Assembly (NCBI GenBank): GCA_025936205.1
Contig: JAICTU010000304.1
Span: forward strand, 1 to 11,324
Length of the DNA: 11,324 bases
DNA from: Polyangiaceae bacterium
Lineage (GTDB): Bacteria; Myxococcota; Polyangia; Polyangiales; Polyangiaceae
Direction of reading: 5' to 3'
Position numbers and translations under genes: made by a program. Positions 6,591 through 11,324 of the stretch are shown here, in pieces (the stretch's first letter is position 1; each line of letters starts with the position of its first letter). Below the pieces are notes generated by a model. That model saw only the letters and a list, made by a program, of their open reading frames with translations. It was not told where the DNA came from and did no database searches.

Positions 6591-7232
6591 CTAGCTGGCG
6601 ACCACGCGCAGCCAGGTATCGGCGAGCAACTGGTGCCCCGCTGCCGTGGGGTGCACGCCGTCCGCCGCCCAGTAGGCGGGCGGCGAGCCATCGGTGAGGG
6701 CGCGCTCGAAGCTGCTCTGGAAGGGCACGAAGCGGGTCTGAAACTCCCGTGCCAGGCGCCCCGCGACCTCGCGCCGCTGATCGAACTCCGGAAACCACTT
6801 GGAGCTGACTACGCCGCAGCGCAGCACGAAGGGTTCACAGAGCACCAGCTCCGCGCGCGGTAAGGCCTGGCGGGTCTGCTCCAGCAGCTCGCGATAGCCC
6901 TGCTCGTAGTCCGCGACGCTGCCGGTGTAGCGGCCGTCGAACTTGTGCCACAGATCGTTCACGCCGATCAGGATGCTGACCAGGTCCGGTTGCAGGTCGA
7001 TGCAGTCCGCTTGCCAGCGGGCCAGCAGATCGGGCACGCGGTTGCCGCTGATGCCGCGATTCCAGATCATCAGGCCTCGCCTCGGCTGGTCGGCGAGCAA
7101 GCGCGCCGCCGCCAGGCAGGCATAGCCCCGACCCAGAGCTTGCGCATCGTTGACCTCGCGCCGCATGCGGTCACGGCCGGCGTCCGTAATGGAGTCCCCC
7201 TGAAACAAGATGCGATGGCCTGCAGCGAACAT
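6591..7232 (-). CDS. SGNH/GDSL-family esterase
   Basis: A 213-residue hydrolase with all SGNH blocks. Block I is FQGDSITDAGR with nucleophile Ser14. Block II is NRGISGN with Gly60/Gly63 in the oxyanion region. Block III is GVNDLW with Asn92. Block V is DGVHPTAAGH with Asp191 and His194 completing the triad. The spacing and the FQGDSITDAGR opening resemble Axe2-type acetylxylan esterases and lysophospholipase-L1-like acyl esterases; the acyl substrate cannot be chosen from sequence. No signal peptide is visible, so it should act in the cytoplasm. The ATG at 7232 is preferred: it begins directly before the first beta strand and has a GGGG stretch a few bases upstream as a ribosome site. An upstream start at 7307 would add an Arg-rich tail. 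It lies 88 bases downstream of prs in the same direction and may be co-transcribed, with hairpins in the gap. Confidence 0.9.
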   Translation of the reverse strand: MFAAGHRILFQGDSITDAGRDRMRREVNDAQALGRGYACLAAARLLADQPRRGLMIWNRGISGNRVPDLLARWQADCIDLQPDLVSILIGVNDLWHKFDGRYTGSVADYEQGYRELLEQTRQALPRAELVLCEPFVLRCGVVSSKWFPEFDQRREVAGRLAREFQTRFVPFQSSFERALTDGSPPAYWAADGVHPTAAGHQLLADTWLRVVAS

Positions 7233-7248
7233 GGCCCCAGGGCTAGCA

Positions 7249-7266
7249 CGGAGCGCGGGCGCTCCG
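7249..7266 (-). other. Hairpin before the esterase start
   Basis: CGGAGCG (7249-7255) and CGCTCCG (7260-7266) form a perfect 7-bp stem with a 4-base loop. On the minus-strand transcript it ends 16 bases before the esterase ATG, just upstream of its likely GGGG ribosome site. It could affect translation or protect a processed mRNA end; no further evidence is visible. Confidence 0.35.
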
Positions 7267-7296
7267 CGAGTCTGCGGGGCCCGTCTCCGCTCATAC

Positions 7297-7313
7297 TGCG
7301 GGGACACCCCGCA
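7297..7313 (-). terminator. Hairpin just downstream of prs
   Basis: TGCGGGG (7297-7303) and CCCCGCA (7307-7313) form a perfect 7-bp, GC-rich stem with a 3-base loop, starting 7 bases after the prs stop on the minus strand. The next minus-strand bases are GTATGAG, so there is no T-run. It may be an attenuator or partial stop that lowers esterase expression relative to prs, or a 3' stabilising stem. Confidence 0.35.
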
Positions 7314-7320
7314 CCCCGAG

Positions 7321-8274
7321 TCAGCTCACCAGCTCGAACACGCTCGTGCCATCGTGGATGGCCTCGATGGCGCGGGCAAACAGCGCCGCCACCGAAACCT
7401 GCTCCACCTTGGGGTGTGCGACCGGCGCCGCGTCGCCCGCGCCGAGCGGCAGCGAGTCGGTCACCAGCACCGACTCGATCGGCGAGGCCGCGATGCGCTC
7501 CAGCGCTGATCCCGAGAAGACCCCGTGTACCGCCGCCGCCCGCACGGCGCGCGCCCCGCGCTCCAGACAGAACGCGGCCGCCTCCAGCAGCGTCCCGCCG
7601 CTCGCGATCTCGTCGTCGATGATCAGAGCCGTCTTGCCCGCCACGTCACCCACCATCTGCCGTGCCACCGGCTTGGAGTTGTCCGCGTAGCGGCGCTTGT
7701 CGATGATCGCTACTGGCAGGTCGAGCCGGCTGGCATAGCGCTCGATATCCTTGCCTTCGCCGATATCCGAGGCGACCACCACGTGGTTCGCCAACGAGCC
7801 CTGGGTGAGCCGCTGACAGATCAAGGGCGCGGCGATCAGCTGGTCAACCGGAATCCTGAAGAAGCCCTGAATCTGAGGGGCGTGCAGGTCCATCGTGAGC
7901 ACCCGGTCGGCGCCCGCCGTCTCGATCAGATCGGCCATCAATCGGGCCGTGATCGACACCCGCGGCCGGTCCTTCTTGTCTGACCGCGAATAGGGGAAAT
8001 ACGGCACGACCGCGGTGATGCGCCCCGCCGAGGCGTGCTTCAGCGCGTCGATCGTGATCAGCATCTCCAGGATGCCGTCGGAAACCGGAGGGCAGGAAGG
8101 CTGGATGAAGAACACGTCCGCCTCGCGCACGTTCTCCTCGATCTGCACCAGCATGTTCTGGTTCGAGAAGCGCACCAGCTTCGAGTGCCCCAGTGGCAGA
8201 CCGAGATGGCTGCAAACGAGACGCGAGAAGCCGGGATGTCCCGAGCCCGAGAAGACCTTGACGTTTCCGTGCAT
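7321..8274 (-). CDS. prs: Ribose-phosphate pyrophosphokinase (PRPP synthetase)
   Basis: A 317-residue cytoplasmic enzyme that makes PRPP from ribose 5-phosphate and ATP, feeding purine, pyrimidine, NAD, histidine and tryptophan synthesis. Length is typical of bacterial Prs. Visible motifs: the N-terminal VKVFSGSGHP strand; flexible-loop and ATP-site segment YSRSDKKDRPR (95-105); LTMDLHAPQIQGFF (126-139) with the metal/ATP-binding His131; the region equivalent to the catalytic loop, VVASDIGEGKDIERYA (166-181); and the PRPP/ribose-phosphate loop IIDDEIASGGT (218-228). Several positions differ from the classical Bacillus/E. coli pattern: RSDKK replaces RQDRK, and ASGGT replaces DTGGT. I recall this pattern from a Prs subgroup in other phyla, so it is probably a normal variant and still active. 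The ATG at 8274 matches the usual N-terminus; no clear ribosome site precedes it. The esterase gene follows in the same direction. Confidence 0.93.
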   Translation of the reverse strand: MHGNVKVFSGSGHPGFSRLVCSHLGLPLGHSKLVRFSNQNMLVQIEENVREADVFFIQPSCPPVSDGILEMLITIDALKHASAGRITAVVPYFPYSRSDKKDRPRVSITARLMADLIETAGADRVLTMDLHAPQIQGFFRIPVDQLIAAPLICQRLTQGSLANHVVVASDIGEGKDIERYASRLDLPVAIIDKRRYADNSKPVARQMVGDVAGKTALIIDDEIASGGTLLEAAAFCLERGARAVRAAAVHGVFSGSALERIAASPIESVLVTDSLPLGAGDAAPVAHPKVEQVSVAALFARAIEAIHDGTSVFELVS

Positions 8275-8488
8275 CGGGCGTCGCGTCTAAACAAGTGGGC
8301 CCCGCGGCGCAAGCCCCTCGTGGCGCGTTGCGTCGGTGGATCGGTCAGATCCCCGCGAAACGCTGCTCGGGGCCCCGCTGAGCGGCTCCACCGACGCGGC
8401 GCAACACGACGCGACACCGCGCCGCGCTGAACGAATCATGACCAGCCCGTGACGGAAGCCCTGGCCTCCGCCAGCTAGAAAATAGTGC
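8275..8488. promoter_or_regulatory. Divergent intergenic region between prs and desaturase
   Basis: These 214 bases lie between the start codons of prs (leftward) and the desaturase (rightward) and should hold both promoters. For prs, a weak minus-strand pair is TTGCGC (8307-8312) and TTTAGA (8285-8290) with a 16-base spacer. For the desaturase, an A-rich TAGAAAAT at 8476-8483 is -10-like but sits only about 6 bases before the ATG and lacks a well-spaced -35. The centre (8330-8397) is a large inverted repeat described separately. No obvious ribosome site precedes either ATG. Confidence 0.4.
8330..8397. repeat. Nested inverted repeat in the prs-desaturase gap
   Basis: The outer arms GCGTCGGTGGA (8330-8340) and TCCACCGACGC (8387-8397) are perfectly complementary over 11 bases. 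Inside, 8362-8368 pairs with 8380-8386 (7 bp with one G-T wobble) and stacks directly on the right outer arm. Its loop contains GGGG, which could also pair with CCCC at 8351-8354. A competing stem pairs GGATC (8338-8342) with GATCC (8348-8352). It could be a structured leader RNA, a terminator-like element or a large operator. Which strand is transcribed is not known. Confidence 0.55.
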
Positions 8489-9403
<915 letters not shown>

Positions 9404-11324
9404 AGGCCTTGCTGGCCTCGAAGGCCTCGCGCTTCGATTCGAGCTCTTGCCAGCGATCCATCAGCTGAGACACGCGCTCGCGCGCTGCCGCCAGGTCGGT
9501 GCCCAGCTTCGTGGCCTTGGCCGCGTCGCGCCGGTACAGGCCGGGGTCGTTCAGCTCCTGCTCGATGCGCGTCACCTCGGCCTCGGCAGCCAGGATGGTG
9601 TTCTCAATCTCGGCCAGCTCGCGCGTCTCCTTGTAGCTGAGCTTGGTCGGTCGAGCCTTGGCTGCCGGCGCTTCCACGGGCGCTGCCGCTGCCGGCGCTG
9701 CTGCCTCATTGGCCAGGCGCTCGCGTTCGGCGCGTAGGCGGGAGTAGCCGGTGTAGTCACCGACGTAGTGGCCCACCTTGCCCGCCCCCTCGAAGGCCAG
9801 GATCGAAGTGGCCACGCGATCCAGGAAGTAGCGGTCGTGGCTCACCACCAGCACCGAGCCTGCGAAATCGATCAACAGCTGCTCGAGCGCCCCCATCATC
9901 GTGATGTCGAGGTCGTTCGTCGGCTCGTCCAGCAACAGCAGGTTCGCGGGGGAGAGCAGCAGCTTCGCCAGCGCCACACGCGCGCGCTCGCCGCCCGATA
10001 GCACGCCCACCTTCTTGCGGATTTCCTCACCCCGAAACAGGAAGCGCTCCAGGTAGCTGTAGATGCTGATCTCACGCCCTGCGAGCGTCAGCATGGTGCG
10101 CTTGCCGGCCACGTTCTCGGCCACGCTCGCCGCATCGTCGAGCTCGGTGCGCGTCTGCGCAAAGTAGCCGATGCGCGTGTTCTTGCCGAGCCGTGCCGTG
10201 CCCAGCGTCGGGGGGAGCTGCTGGGAGATGACCTGCAGCAGGCTGGTCTTGCCGGAGCCATTGGGGCCGAGCACGCCCACCCGCTGGCCCGGGGTCACGA
10301 TCAGATCGAGACCTTCGATCAACGTGCGGTCGCCGCGCACCACGCTCACCCCTTGCAACTCGAGCACCTCCGAGCCCTGGCGGCTGGAGCCGACCTCCAG
10401 GCGCACGGGCTGGGCGATCTTGGGCGCGGCAGTCCCGATCGCGTCTTCGGCGCGGGAGATGCGCGCCTTCTGCTTGGTGCCGCGGGCCTTGGGCTGGCGG
10501 CGCAACCAATCCAGCTCGGTGCGCAGAAAGTTCTGGCGGTTGGCCTCCGTGCGCGCTTCCTGCGCCTCGCGCTCCGCCTTTGCCGTCAGGTACGCTTCCC
10601 AACCACCCTGATAGCTCTGCACCACGCCCGCGTTGAGCTCCCAGGTGCGGTTCACCACGCGGTCGAGAAAGTAACGATCGTGCGTGATCACCAGCAGCGC
10701 GCCCTTGAAGTTGTCTTCCAGGTACGTCTCGAGCCAATCGATGCTGTCCGTGTCGAGGTGGTTGGTGGGCTCGTCCAGGATCAGCACATCGGGCTCGGAG
10801 ACGAGCAACGCCGACAGCGCCACGCGCCGGCGCTCGCCGCCGCTCATGGTGCCCACCTTCGCGTTCACGTTCGCCACGTGCAGCTGCTGCAGGATCGCGT
10901 TCGCGCGGTGCTCCTGATCCCAGCCGCCCATGCGCTCGAGCTCCGCCGCCAGCTCCGCCTGGCGATCGAGCAGCTGCTGGCGCGCTTCGGCATCGAGGGT
11001 GGCACCGGTGGTGCCGAGCTTCTGGCTGAGCAGCTCGTGCTCGTGGCGCACCGTCTGCCAGCGCTCGAGCCCGCGCGATGCCGCCTCCAACGCGGTCAAG
11101 GATTCGTCCAGTACCGGCACCTGGGGCAGAAAGCCGATGCGGCTGCCGCGGCGTTGCATCACCACGCCGACGTCCGGCTGTTCGATCTTGCCGAGCACTC
11201 GCGCCAGCGTGCTCTTGCCGGAGCCGTTATTGCCCACCAGCCCGATGCGCTCGCCGCTCGCGAGCGTCGCCGAGATGCCGGCGAGCACCCGGTGGACTCC
11301 GTAGCTCTTTTCGACGTCGTGCGC

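Noticed and set aside
6328..6594. Small plus-strand open frame (about 88 codons) in the 341-base gap
   Set aside because: Its Cys/Arg/Thr-rich translation has no domain signal, it spans two hairpins, and it runs into the esterase stop; no ribosome site supports it.
11286..11288. GTG at 11288 as the start of the Uup-type gene
   Set aside because: The frame stays open to the edge and the preceding 12 codons encode a normal ABC-F N-terminal segment, so the real start lies outside the window.

Overview
The window is an 11.3 kb, GC-rich piece of bacterial chromosome with strongly G/C-biased third codon positions. Gene content suggests a Gram-negative bacterium of the Myxococcota (Polyangia/Sorangiineae-like). 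The clues are a lipoprotein with a long Gly/Ser linker, an Omp85-type outer-membrane barrel, and a Ycf46-type AAA ATPase. The taxonomic assignment is an inference from style and content; no marker gene settles it. Nine protein genes are supported. I saw no rRNA, tRNA, CRISPR array, insertion sequence or phage gene, and none of the supported genes shows a frameshift.

Layout from left to right. (1) Bases 1-181 carry two small hairpins and possibly the tail of an upstream gene. (2) 182-1681 (+) is a Ycf46-family AAA ATPase, followed by a secreted lipoprotein at 1780-2565 (+). (3) 2600-3793 (-) is an aldo/keto reductase. It diverges from a malate/L-lactate-dehydrogenase-family oxidoreductase at 3958-5049 (+) across a 164-base gap. 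(4) 5083-6249 (-) is a POTRA-less Omp85-superfamily barrel, convergent with the dehydrogenase. (5) A 341-base gap holds a terminator-like hairpin. (6) Next comes a leftward pair: a SGNH/GDSL esterase (6591-7232) downstream of PRPP synthetase prs (7321-8274). (7) A 214-base divergent gap with an unusual nested inverted repeat separates prs from a membrane fatty-acid desaturase (8489-9403, +). (8) The window ends in a Uup-type ABC-F ATPase on the minus strand (9372 to the right edge, 5' end cut off). Its last codons overlap the last codons of the desaturase.

The genes do not form one pathway. They look like a run of single-gene or two-gene units in alternating directions: nucleotide precursor supply (prs), membrane lipid adjustment (desaturase), envelope proteins (barrel, lipoprotein), small-molecule redox enzymes, and ATPases of housekeeping type. 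I did not find a defence island or a new multigene system. The most unusual items are the aldo/keto reductase, which keeps the backbone of a ferredoxin-like C-terminal region but lacks its iron-sulfur cysteines; the nested dyad between prs and the desaturase; and the tail-to-tail overlap of the desaturase and uup genes.
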